DNA from: Lineus longissimus
Taxonomy: Eukaryota > Nemertea > Pilidiophora > Heteronemertea > Lineidae
Assembly: GCF_910592395.1 (NCBI RefSeq)
Contig: NC_088316.1
Coordinates: 372,001 to 436,000 of the forward strand
Direction: 5' to 3'
Length of the DNA: 64,000 nucleotides
The stretch's first letter is position 1. Every line of letters begins with the position of its first letter. A program made the position numbers and the translations under genes. The notes beneath the pieces were generated by a model that was not told the DNA's origin, searched no databases, and was given only the letters and a program-made list of their open reading frames with translations. Below, piece by piece: positions 35,701 to 46,337 of the stretch.

Positions 35701-38700
35701 GATGAGGCTATGGACTGATTGCGGTATAATGGGGTGAGGCCCTTTCAGTGGCCTGTAAGTAGAACTGTAACAAGAAATCCAATTGCTGGTGTCGATAATC
35801 AGTCAAGTGACTTGCCCAAGGAAGCCTACAAATAGGCAAGCGAGCCAAACCAACAGCTTCACGGCCTGGGAGAGTAGAGATAATACTGACATAGAATGAA
35901 CCTATTCATCATTGAATTGAAATTTGATTACTGACAGATCAATATTTGCAGAACTCCCATAAATGGGTCACTTCCTTGTCATAAACTCATCCATGCCAAT
36001 GATCTGTGCTGGGGCAATGATCGTTGAAGAGTAAGCGTCTCCAGAGAGCCACGGCTCAAACAAATACGTTTAGGATTGTCCCAGTAATTGATCAGTGTCA
36101 ATGATCTGGAGCCAGGGCAATGATCGGAGAAGACCGGTTATTCAACTCAGCTGGGGTGAATGCCTCTGAAGAGTGATGCTTCGAAAATTTAGAATCTATG
36201 AGCAGCTTGGTTCAAGAAAAAACGACACAGAATGCAAAGCTAATATGAATCGTGACATTTTCTATATCTAAAGCAAAAACTCCCACGTCTGACACAATTT
36301 GATTTCTTTCTAAAGAGACAGAGAATACAGTGTCCCAATGAGTGCAAGCCCAGCTGGGGCAGGGCTGATGCATTCATAGTCCTGGACTCCCAATTTATAT
36401 CACCATGGTGTTGGGTCGATATTCCCTGGAGACTATTGTACAGAGGAGATGAAGTGCTTGAACTCAGGCTGCATTTGGGTCAATTGAGGTCAATAGTAAG
36501 AGTACCACAATGATAATCAGGAGGTTGTGGGTTTGACTCTCGAAATGACCACCGCTCTTCCATCTTCATGTCATTGAGCAAGGCACTTAATCCAACGTGC
36601 TTCTCTCCACCTTGGAGTGAATGGGTGCCTAGCTTGGACAGAGCAGCTTGATGAAGACCTGAGCAGTTCACAAAGGGAACAGCAATGGCTCACTCGGTAA
36701 ATACAATAGCATTAAATGAACTGCAAAACAGGACACCAATCAGCACACCTGTGCCTTGAAAACAAAGCAATTATTGATTGACAAAGTGTTTTAATATTTC
36801 TTGCCAGAGCATGATAAATACCAATACCGGTACAATAAACATAACAACCTCTTTTAGAACTAGGACTCCATCAATCTGTTGTGTCATTGATCTGGAGCAC
36901 AGAGCATTGATCGGTAGAAAGAGGTAACTCAACTTCCATTGGGGTGAATGCTCGTAGGAAGGAGGTTATCAGCTCGGGGGCTTGGGTGAATGACTTGCAA
37001 GAAAGGTGACTGACCTGAGCAAATGTAAACCATGACGACCTCATTTGGTGTGGGGGTGGGTGGAGATTGCTGGTTAGGTTATTGGGGTCATGACCTGTGA
37101 CATTTGTTGGATAACACGAGAGGATCTGATAGGGTCATACTTGTCAGAGGTTCAGATATTCGATGGTATTGAAGATGGCGATAAATGTGTCACGCTGTTT
37201 GTTTAAGGTAAAAGGTTATTGGAGTTGATGACCTTGTGTGAGACTCATGGGGGGGGGTCGGACACCAACTAAGGTGGCATGATCGGATCAGCTTTTACAG
37301 CTTTTTGACAATTTTCAAAAATGGGATGTACAAGAGTTTTAGTTTTTGTACCAAGGAGCTATTTGAGCCAGCACTTATTATTGCACATAAAAACAGGATA
37401 AAAACCAGACGAAATAACTACCATAATTGGTGTTAAACCTCAACTAAAACAATACACACCACCAACTGGTGACTAATCTTAACCAAAACAGTACACACAA
37501 TAGTCGGTGTTAAACCAAAACTGAAACAATACACACCATAACACATGGTGTTTAATTCAAACCAAAACAATACACCATAATTGTTGACCTTTTAAAGGCC
37601 AGGGACATGGGGGGTTAATATAAAAAATGGTGTTTAATCTAAATCAAAACAATACAAGTCATAATTGACATGCACTTGATCCTCCAATATGTTTTCAAAA
37701 AAAGCTAGGCAACCTTTTAGTATATTGATAGTAAAGATCAGGTTCTACTCTGTGAGAGGCTGCTGAACTCACCAGGGCAATGCACCCTGACCCAGATTGA
37801 TGATCAATATAGAATAGACTGCTCCAGATCTGAAGGGAATGACTGATGAGTAAGGCAGGTGATACCATTGAAAAGGAGGGGTGTTGGGTAGGATGATCTC
37901 CGAAATGGAGGCAGAAATCGTTGCATGTTTGACATAAGGATGTTGCTAAAGTACATGGGAGAGGGGGCATATTGACTAGTCAGGGTGAAGAGGTATCAAT
38001 AGTACGTTATGAGTGCTCCTGAACTGTACTTTAGGTTAACAACATACAAGGACATGTATTGTAAAGAAAGAACATTCAGGGTCGTTAGTTGACGTACGTG
38101 TTGGCCCATGGGGGGGAGGGGTAGTAGGCCCTCTGGAAGGGGGAGGGGCAGTAGGCGCTCTGCGAGGGGGAGGGGCAGTAGGCGCTCTGCGAGGGGGGCA
38201 GTAGGCCCTCTGGAAGGGGGAGGGGCAGTAGGCGCTCTGCGAGGGGGGCAGTAGGCCCTCTGGAAGGGGGAGGGGTAGTAGGCCCTCTGGAAGGGGGAGG
38301 GGCAGTAGGCGCTCTGCGAGGGGGAGGGGCAGACCACCTTTTATTTCCACCTAAAAGGGCACAAATCTGCATGAAAAACGCACGTTTTGGGGCGACATCT
38401 GGAAAGGCAGTCGACAGGTTTAGTTAACATTTCTGGACGTGTTTGGCTTCAGGATGTGTTATCTTGTTCTCAAACCTGGCCGGCTAAATCCCACCCGGAG
38501 TTGTCTCTTTAAAATTTGCCATCCATAAGACCTGTTGAAGCCCAAGAAGAATGAGGAAACCACTGAATGAAATGGCTAGGGGCCATTATCCTCACCTGTA
38601 AAGTGACCTAGTTGGAGTCAAAATGGTGTGCAATCTCTCTTATGCAATGAATCTAGTTGATTGTGACATCTCGTCATATGTTTGGTGGTTGAATAGGTTG

Positions 38701-41700
38701 AACATGGTCCACTGGGAACCGACAGAGCAAAGTTTGCAGGACATCGAGAAGGAACAAATATACTTACTGTTTTAGTTGTGTCTCTCGACTGATATGTGAA
38801 GTCCAAGGCGACACCGGTGGTGCCTTTAGCAAGAGCGATCGGAAGGAGATGGTCGGCAGGGATAACATGACCTGAAGGAGACAAGAAAAAGATGTCAGTT
38901 ACACACACAGGACGGCACACCAGCATTGGCGATCACAGTGGCGCTCAGGACAATTGAACCTCACGTCTGGGCATCGCGTCAAGAACTGGCTATATACATG
39001 ACATGTGATGGTTTATACTGCTCACTTTGCATGTAAGGATCGATGCTGCCTATTTGGTTTGTACAGGGACTGGTTATCAAAAAAGAAACAGACAGATGGA
39101 CAACCCACATCAAAAGTTTATCCTGGCATATAAAATACCAACCACAAGAGTATTCTAGTATCCTTTCAGGTTTTGCACCAGCAGCGAAGAAAAGCTGCTC
39201 CTTGAACTCAGACACCGGTTGCATGGTGCCCCCAGCTACGATGACGGCCCTCGCTTCCTCGACGATACTCTGGAAGTGAACGACCGGGTTCAGCAGCAGG
39301 AACTTCAAGGAGGATCGACTCATTAAACCTGGAGAGAGGAAAAGGATAGTAATCAATCAAGCGATCATTCTGTGAATCAATCAATCTGTGATTCTCACAC
39401 GCATTGATTGCTATGTAGCATTACGTAGTTTGTAAATTCTGGCGGCAGCGATTTCATTTTTCCGATCATATTCTGCCTCAAACCTTCATGTCAATTACCA
39501 CCAAATTGGTGCCCAACCGAGGCAGAATCATTGTAGTCCTCACCTTGTTTATTGATGACTATCCTACCGTCTTTATCAGCGTTGGTCAGGGCCTCGAGGA
39601 ATCCCTCAATGTGCATCAGAGGGGAGGACAGCGTGATGCCTTCTCTCTCCTCATTTGGAGCTGCAATGAGAATATGGCAGCTTTCAGGCCTAGAGTTTCA
39701 CATATATTCACCGACATGCTTAGCGTCAAGTCCCTACCACAGACTCAGAAACCTGCAGCAGACCAAATCCTACAACACATTTTGCCCAAAGAAGTGCACA
39801 GAAGAAACTCTGACGTACTCTTAGCAGTCTTTCACAGACCAGCATGGTTGCATCAACAAGAATATTGAGATTTTGATTTCCTCATCCAAATAGGGCTGAT
39901 AATGAATACAAGAAACCAACCTTTAAAAGGTAAGTTCTCATCACTCGGCCCGCTGGCTTTCGTATCCTTGGCTTGGCTGATTTCCTTGAGGAAGTTTGTC
40001 AGACCAGTCTTTGGTTTTTCCTCTTTCTGTTCAGGCTTCGTTTGGATGTTCACAGATGGATGGTACTTCTCAACAAAGCCGTGGAGCTGTAACATTTTTA
40101 TAAAACATAATTAGGACAACTCCACCTATCATTTCAAAAAACACCCAAATGCAAAAATTACGCAAGTTCATGAATCAAAAGATGCCGACATCCGATTATG
40201 AACTCTCAAAATCAAACTTCATCTCACTGGCATGTTGTATCTCTGGATGAACAGTGGTCCCTAGTTCTCCTCAGTTCATTGGTGTGTTTGACATAGCCAA
40301 GTCTCTCCTGTATATGGTTGTGCAAACACATGAGACGACTAAAGTGGACTAAAATCATCAGAAAAGATTTGCAAAAGTTGGAGTGATATGGTCATCAGGC
40401 ACTGTAGTGACAGGCATCAGAGCAGAAAGCAACGGCCACCTTCTTTGAGATTTTGCTCTTCCCGCAGTAGCTCATGATCTTGAAGAGGTTCAGATTATCA
40501 AGGCTCGTGTCAAACAGGAACGAGTTGATCGTCTGCAGCTTCGCCTCTGAAAATGGAAAGTTTCACAAAATGGAGACGTTTTGTAAGCTCCCGTTTCATA
40601 TTCACGATCACAATTTGGCAACTTCATAATGTACCGCCTGGTGCGGAAGAGGACATGAGACTTCCAGGAAGGCTGACATTAGCTTTCAAACAAATGGTCA
40701 TGTGAACAGGAACTATTGACTATTCAGAGGAATAAGCACAGCAAGTGGTCACAGATGTCGCCGTTAGTCAGAAATCCTTTGATAGCCTCACCAGGTTTCT
40801 CTATCTTTTGTTTCTCTGCCGACAGTCCAGGCCGACCTGAAATTAAGATGAGACTTGTTCTGTGTTCTTAATCAGTACAGTTATTGCAGTTCATTTGAGA
40901 GCTAGATTTTTCTAAACTTCCAAGGACACGATGTCATCTTGGGAGGGTCAGCATCATGATATGAACAATACAGCAATAAACTCCAGACACCTGGACTGGG
41001 TTAGACACAGGGAACAATTTCCAGCTACACCAAGAGCCTCCACAATGTGGTCGGCTGAAGACTAATGACTTACCGCCCAGTGCCTTGATCAAGTTGGACA
41101 ATATAAACAATATCTGCTTGATGTACATGAGATTCTTAGCTTTCAGACGAGTTCTGTATCTCTCCATGTATTGGCTCAGTTGGGAGTGTGCACATGTCAC
41201 CTATAAGGTAAACGAAAGCGAGACTAAATAAGTTGACATCTGGCATTGTTACACGAAGAAGAGATTTTGTACCAATCTGATTTTCTGAAAAGTTATTTTA
41301 TCACAAGCAAGAGGATATTTATCTTTTGTCAGTACTACAGCTGATTGAGGTCACCTGATGAGATCAGCTGACCTTCACCTGATGAGATCAGCTGACCTTC
41401 ACCTGATGAGATCAGCTGACCTTCACCTGATGAGATCAGCTGACCTTCACCCGATGAGATCAGCTGACCTTCACCCGATGAGATCAGCTGACCTTCACCC
41501 GATGAGATCAGCTGACCTTCACCCGATGAGATCAGCTGACCTTCAGGATTGCCAAATGACATCTAGCAGACTCTGAATAAGAATGCTGCGATTATCAACT
41601 GCTTAAATCGACTATATCCGTACCTGTGTTGCTGTGACCTCAATGCTATATACATTATTGATAGTCTCCACCAGATTATGTGCCTCGTCCACGATCACAA

Positions 41701-44700
41701 TGTTATCCTTCAACTTGATCCCGCATGCCTCCCTGGTCGACTTGTGGAGCAGCGTGTTGTACGGTAGCGCCACCAATTGGGCATCTGGAATGGCGTACCT
41801 CGTACCGTAGTAAGGACACGCCTTGGTCTGTTTGCCTGCCGTCACTAACTGTTCGATATCACTCACTTCAACCTGGGGACAAATTATAATGAAAACCTTT
41901 AACTGTTTCCTCAAAGAACAAGAAGGGGTACCTGGAATTCAGAATTTCTTCGCAGAAAGATGCAGATTTAGTCAACAAGTTTTGCTATGAGTATCATTCA
42001 CTTTACTCTTCCACGTACGCTCTTTGATGGTAGTGTGTCATGTGGCACTGCAGTTATCATATAACAAAGACATCATCAGCAAGAAATGACCAACTATTGA
42101 CAGAACCCTTAACTTACCAAAACTTTATCTCTGAAATCGTAGAGGTTTTCTTGTTTATAATATGGACACTTTCCTCCCAGTTTCTTTCTTTTCCGCTTAC
42201 CTCCATCCTCAATCTTTTTCTCTGAAAGAAAGAGTTAAAAGAGACAAAAGGTAACTTACATTAGTTGAAGATCAGGGTGGAGAAACAAGTGATGGTTCCA
42301 TGGAGTATTGAACCCATGACCCTCTGGTTATGAGCTCAGCATGACCATCACCATTATTCCTATGATCTCTCAGACTTGTTATACTTGGCTACCCTCCTTA
42401 TATTCAGGAAGGCACAAACCACAAGATGATTATGATGAACATTTATACTGTCTAACCTTTAGGACCCTCACCTGCTTTATTCTTTTGCATTTCCAAACAG
42501 CGATCATTAATCAGACTCAAGGCTTTCAACTTCTTCACGGCAGAGTTGACGCATAAATTCTGAAAAGAAACGAGTAAATTATTGCCGACACATTTCAATG
42601 TTTTGAAAGCACTTGGCAGGAGAGCACGTTATGATGGCTTAGCTGTCTGATTCATAATCAGAACATCAGGCACTACAACTCTTGTAACCTTATGCTCGCC
42701 ATCTGCCACGTCCTTCGAATGAGACGTAAAACAAGACGAAGGACAAAAGAGTGTTCCACCAATCTCAACATACCTGCCTAGAGCCAAGGGTGACCACTCT
42801 GGTATCTGAGCCGAATGGACTCTTCTGAACTTCCCTGACAAACTGAGCCAGTTGTGAATGAGTTCTGCTGCAGAAATAAATCTGAAACAACAAATACAAA
42901 TATAATATACATGTATTAATATCCAATACAGTAGTATTGTTTTCCCTATGACAGCATTGCCCGGTGTGATCCTGGCTGATGATGAAGACTCTAGCAAATA
43001 AAGCTGGCCACTAACGTAACCTGAGGGATTACGTTAGCCTGTGTTTCAATTCAGTGAGTAGTGAAGATTTCCACATTACCTTGGTACACTGTTCCTCATC
43101 TTCCTCCCCAGCATCCTCCTCATCATCACTGACGTCTGCTTTCTCCTCATCGCTATGGTATTCAGCAACAACCAAATGATCGTCCGTATCTTCACCAGAA
43201 TTCAAGGCGTCAAACTCGTCTTCAGCGTGGCGGATCTCGTCCGGTGCATTCTTGAACAACTCGTCAAACTTTTCGTCAAGATCACTTTTCTATGGCGAGA
43301 GAGAAGAAGACATAATGTTGTGATCAGGTTTTGAGAGTGGTTTATGGGACAAGACCTATTTTCAAATAGAACACCAATTCAAGTAACATCTTAAGAAATA
43401 AATCGCTGCACAACAGCCAAATGGTTTGTGTCTGCTCACCGGGACTCAAGGCATTTAAACCAGTCTTAAGCATTGCAGATCTTATCTCAGGGCATTGAAG
43501 AATTTGAATATATTTCTATGGAAGACAGCAAGATATCAGTAAGGCAGCAGACGTCAAGACTCCAAGAACAACAAAGAGATTGAACTTGTTGACACACATT
43601 ATCTGGCACTTTGATCAATGTGGCTGTTGAATGCAACTTATTTTAAAGCAGAGAAGATGGCCTAAGTGACCTTGCTCCTCATAAATGTCTCCTATTACCT
43701 TTTTCTTATACTTGATGGTCGGTCTCGCCTTTCGGAGATCTTTTAGTCTTGCCTCCTTCTTTAGCATCTTTTCATGTCTTTCCTATAAAGCAAATGAAAA
43801 CAATCTTTCAAGTAAATATGGTGTTTTAGGAACATGTAAGTACTGAACTCTGCTACCTTGACAGTCACATGCAACAACAATTCACTTGGGCACCTCATAC
43901 AGAATGAGTTGCAATGGAATTGAACCGTAGAACCATTTACCTTGATTGTTTTTGTTTCATCATCAAGTTTTTGCTTTGTGGTGAAGGCAGCAATCCAGTC
44001 TGGTTCTGAAAAACATAATAGTGATAATTCTGTGACAATCTGAAACTTTCACCCAAGAATCATAGCACTGATCCATATCATGAACTGTTCTGTAGAAGTT
44101 AGTTCCAACCCTCCCATAGTTGCCATTGAAACCCTTATCGTCCTAAGACAATCTATAAGCCTTTCTGAGGAGCGTCACAACCAAGATCATTGTGTCCCAT
44201 ATCCAGTCTCATCAAGACAGACCAGTTTGTCTCCAATCTCCTCATTTTGAATAAGGCAACTGCGCTGACATCTACTGGTCTCAGAAGAAACTAACAACCA
44301 AACATTTTGTACCTTCTTTCCTTGCCTTGTTTTTCTCCTCCTGCTCCTTCATCAAAGCTTCAACTTCCTGTCTTTGTTTCTGTTCAAAGTCCCTCAACCA
44401 CGTCAAAGCACCACAGATTAGGCTCAGGGACTTGCCCTGCAAAGATGCAACATAATGTCATGAAACTTGCCTTGAAATAATCCACTCTTTTTCTCTTCAC
44501 CCTAAAATAATCTCGAACTTTAAATCAATATCTTGCCTTGTCAATTTCCCATGCAATGAACAATAACTGTCCACATCTGTGCACCATATGGTCCAACACT
44601 TTAGCAACAGCTAAAAGATTGTCTCTCTGAAACATTTGACTTACTGTGCCAGTTGGACTTTCAAAGATGCCAATCTTGCCTCCATCAAGCGCTTGATAAA

Positions 44701-45429
44701 GTGCTTTCATGAAGCCCACTTGGATGTCGTACGGTTGGAACGGAAACGGGAATTCATCTGGAACGGAGTTACCTGAAAGAGATATTGAGATAAAAGTACA
44801 TGGACTCAGCTTTCCAGGCAATCCTGGGAAGTGCAGGACACAGGAACTATCTTTGACCAAGCCCCAGGCCCTAGCTACTCTTACATGGATTCACACATTA
44901 ACAGGGATCAACCTAGCATCCTCTATACTCCAAGTTGTTCCTCAAGTGACCACACAGCTGTTTTTACAAAACTTTCCATACTTCATCACAAGGTTGGGGC
45001 ACCAGGCTCAAGTTGTCCCAATATGGTAAAAATTGTTGCAAATGCCATCAGAGTTCAGATCGGCCCATCATGTGGAAAGCTCTTGAAACCTTTGGCAACA
45101 TTTTATACCTGTAGATTTATCTGTAGCAGACACATTATTGTTATCATCTCCAAGGACTCCCGCTTTGGTTGCTCCGTAGCTTGAGAAGTATTTGTCAATA
45201 CCCATCTTCCGTGATCCAGATCCACCACCTGTCACATTGCCCTTGGATATGGAGCCTGAGGCAATATCACAAACTTTTGAAGCAGATTTCTGTGACCTCT
45301 TGGCGCACTGGTTTGAAGACACGGCGAGCTTTCCACAACCTGCATCTGAATTTTGTGTGCTGGTGGTAGACAAGATGTCGCCATTGCCAATAGAAGCAAC
45401 TATTTTATCCAAGTCAATTGAACTAAAGA

Positions 45430-45465
<36 letters not shown>

Positions 45466-45670
45466 GACTAGAGACTATGCAATCCATAATCCTAGTCGTG
45501 TCTTGTATTGATTTTATTGAATCTGTCCTTCTTGTAACATTTTCTTCCCAAGATGCCATCTGACCACCAGTTCGGCCAACACTATTTTGATCTGATGAGG
45601 AGGCAACCATTCCATCCAAATCAATAGCACCGAGAAAGTCATCATCATCATCATCATCAAAAACATCCAT
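32731..45670 (-). CDS. DDX11: ATP-dependent DNA helicase DDX11/CHL1 with acidic N-terminal extension
   Basis: Twenty-two coding exons join in phase to 1080 codons (1079 residues): 45109-45670, 44645-44772, 44313-44436, 43941-44005, 43699-43782, 43080-43289, 42774-42881, 42472-42559, 42118-42221, 41624-41872, 41074-41200, 40792-40836, 40440-40546, 39921-40086, 39544-39660, 39143-39328, 38768-38871, 34221-34439, 33754-33860, 33364-33448, 32937-33170, 32731-32751. It is a superfamily 2 Fe-S helicase for cohesion and fork repair. Seen are Walker A (FESPTGTGKS, about 224-233), motif Ia (CSRTHSQL), Fe-S cysteines near 430, 448, 475 and 510, DEAH (about 553), [14 protein letters not shown], and QSIGRAIRH. 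The first 190 residues are not found in human DDX11 and contain two Asp-run/IDLD modules. The ATG at 45670 is in good context (ACCATGG) just after an acceptor, so exon 1 is non-coding. Confidence 0.96.
34142..34215 (-). repeat. tRNA-Met-like SINE remnant
   Basis: The minus strand reads an A box (TAGTGGTTAGAGCACC), an anticodon loop GCTCATAATC as in elongator tRNA-Met, and a B box (GGGTTTGACTCT). It overlaps the splice donor region downstream of the DDX11 exon at 34221. Three further copies lie in DDX11 introns. Confidence 0.55.
36478..36555 (+). repeat. tRNA-like SINE remnant
   Basis: AATAGTAAGAGTACCACAAT, an anticodon-like TGATAATCAGGA and a B box (GGGTTTGACTCTCG) are in tRNA order on the plus strand. 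It is the same family as 34142-34215, inverted. Confidence 0.45.
37420..37680 (+). repeat. Degenerate tandem repeat of about 50 bp, about 5 copies
   Basis: Units share CATAATTGGTGTTTAA and CCAAAACTAAAACAATACA with considerable divergence. It lies in the large DDX11 intron. Confidence 0.65.
38105..38337. repeat. G-rich 27/23-bp minisatellite in DDX11 intron
   Basis: Units of the type GTAGGCGCTCTGCGAGGGGG followed by AGGGGCA (27 bp) alternate with a 23-bp version. There are about nine units, with a G-run of four to six in nearly every one on the plus strand, so G-quadruplex formation is plausible. The minus strand frames would be Pro/Ala/Arg low complexity and are not coding. Confidence 0.85.
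38440..38512 (+). repeat. Interspersed repeat family A, partial copy
   Basis: CTGGCCGGCTAAATCCCACC followed by CGGAGTTGTCTCTTTAAAA matches the tail of the repeats at 12740-12945 and 30835-31031. Confidence 0.45.
41349..41546. repeat. 24-bp tandem repeat in DDX11 intron, about 8 copies
   Basis: The unit GATGAGATCAGCTGACCTTC plus ACCT (or ACCC) is repeated almost without change. The four left copies carry ACCT and the right ones ACCC, so the array grew from two neighbouring variants. One frame on each strand remains open by virtue of the unit length. It is intronic. Confidence 0.9.
42285..42345 (-). repeat. tRNA-Met-like SINE remnant
   Basis: The minus strand shows GATGGTCATGCTGAGCTCAT, an anticodon loop GCTCATAACC and a B box (GGGTTCAATACTCC). 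It is intronic in DDX11. Confidence 0.5.
42622..42690 (+). repeat. tRNA-Met-like SINE remnant
   Basis: ATGGCTTAGCTGTCTGATTC then ATAATCAGAACATC resembles the D and anticodon arms of tRNA-Met; the B box is weak (CACTACAACTC). It is intronic in DDX11. Confidence 0.4.
45434..45466 (-). repeat. Coding GAT trinucleotide run (poly-Asp) in DDX11
   Basis: About ten consecutive GAT codons give an Asp run at about residues 70-79. A shorter run of GAT codons (about 45640-45660) gives Asp residues 5-11. Both precede an IDLD motif. Such runs are length-variable microsatellites. Confidence 0.85.
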
Positions 45671-45881
45671 GGTCAATTCTGAAAAATAAAAATGATCTGC
45701 TGATTGGCCCCTTTTACTGCTGGGAAAGGATGTGATCTGCGTCTCTCGAGATCAGCTCATCATGCAACCTTAATGTTATGTGTGCGTGGATATCTTGAAA
45801 GAGGCAAATTAACTAACAATTAGCCTGAATAAAATTACCCTACACCTGAAAACAAACACAAAGTTTCACAACTTGATTCTT

Positions 45882-45924
45882 AAAATGGGCGTGGCACCTC
45901 TTCCAAAGTGCCACGCCCACTTTT
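45882..45924. promoter_or_regulatory. Inverted pair of GC/CACCC boxes
   Basis: AAAATGGGCGTGGCAC and GTGCCACGCCCACTTTT are reverse complements apart from one inserted base, separated by ten bases. GGGCGTGGC is a binding string for Sp/KLF factors. The hairpin lies between the DDX11 and GRHPR starts. Confidence 0.55.
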
Positions 45925-46114
45925 CCAAAACTGACATTCGTGTACGAAACCTGTTGAAACGGGGCTAAATGACTGCTTGTATCAGACTTTTCATTGTTCC
46001 TAACGATTCTCAAGCTTACATCAAACAAAACTAACACTTTAGTTAGGTAATCAGTTCTTTCAATTTCTGTAAAATCAGTGTTTATAAGGATATTTTCATG
46101 AAAAATTTCTTGGA

Positions 46115-46122
46115 TTTCCCGC
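46115..46122 (+). promoter_or_regulatory. E2F-like site
   Basis: TTTCCCGC, an exact match to the E2F consensus TTTSSCGC, 216 bases upstream of the GRHPR start. Confidence 0.45.
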
Positions 46123-46337
46123 ATTGGTACTTTGGTTTTCAGCTTTCACGACATTTTAGTCAATCTTCAAACAAGCACTTTCTTGATTTTTAGTAAATTT
46201 CTTGGTTGCAAGGCGGCGCTCTCTAATTTTCGATTTAATGTTATTTCCATTCAATTTTGCAACCATCAGCGCCACTGCTGGTTGCTAAAAATAGCAGCTG
46301 TCCTTGGACTTCGTTCAGCAATTTCCTATCACCAAAA

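Larger units (their letters stand above)
34440..38767 (-). other. Large repeat-filled intron of DDX11
   Basis: This 4.3 kb intron is four times longer than any other in the gene. It holds several diverged copies of a repeat with CAATGATCTGGAGC, GGGCAATGATCGG and TTCAACTC...GGTGAATGCCTC (around 34620, 35320, 35995, 36100 and 36880), a tRNA-like SINE (36478-36555), an about 50-bp degenerate tandem repeat (37420-37680), a G-rich minisatellite (38105-38337) and a family A repeat (38440-38512). No gene was seen. Confidence 0.75.
45671..46337. promoter_or_regulatory. Bidirectional promoter region between DDX11 and GRHPR
   Basis: The two start codons are 667 bases apart and point away from each other. 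The DDX11 side includes an intron acceptor just before its ATG, so the transcription start is further up, nearer GRHPR. An E2F-type octamer TTTCCCGC is at 46115-46122. A hairpin made of two GC/CACCC-type boxes (TGGGCGTGGCAC and its complement) is at 45882-45924. Confidence 0.65.

Noticed and set aside
37996-38372. Proline-rich proteins on the minus strand
   Set aside because: All three frames are the G-rich minisatellite within the DDX11 intron.
41335-41576. Repeat peptides on both strands near 41400
   Set aside because: They are the 24-bp intronic tandem repeat of DDX11.
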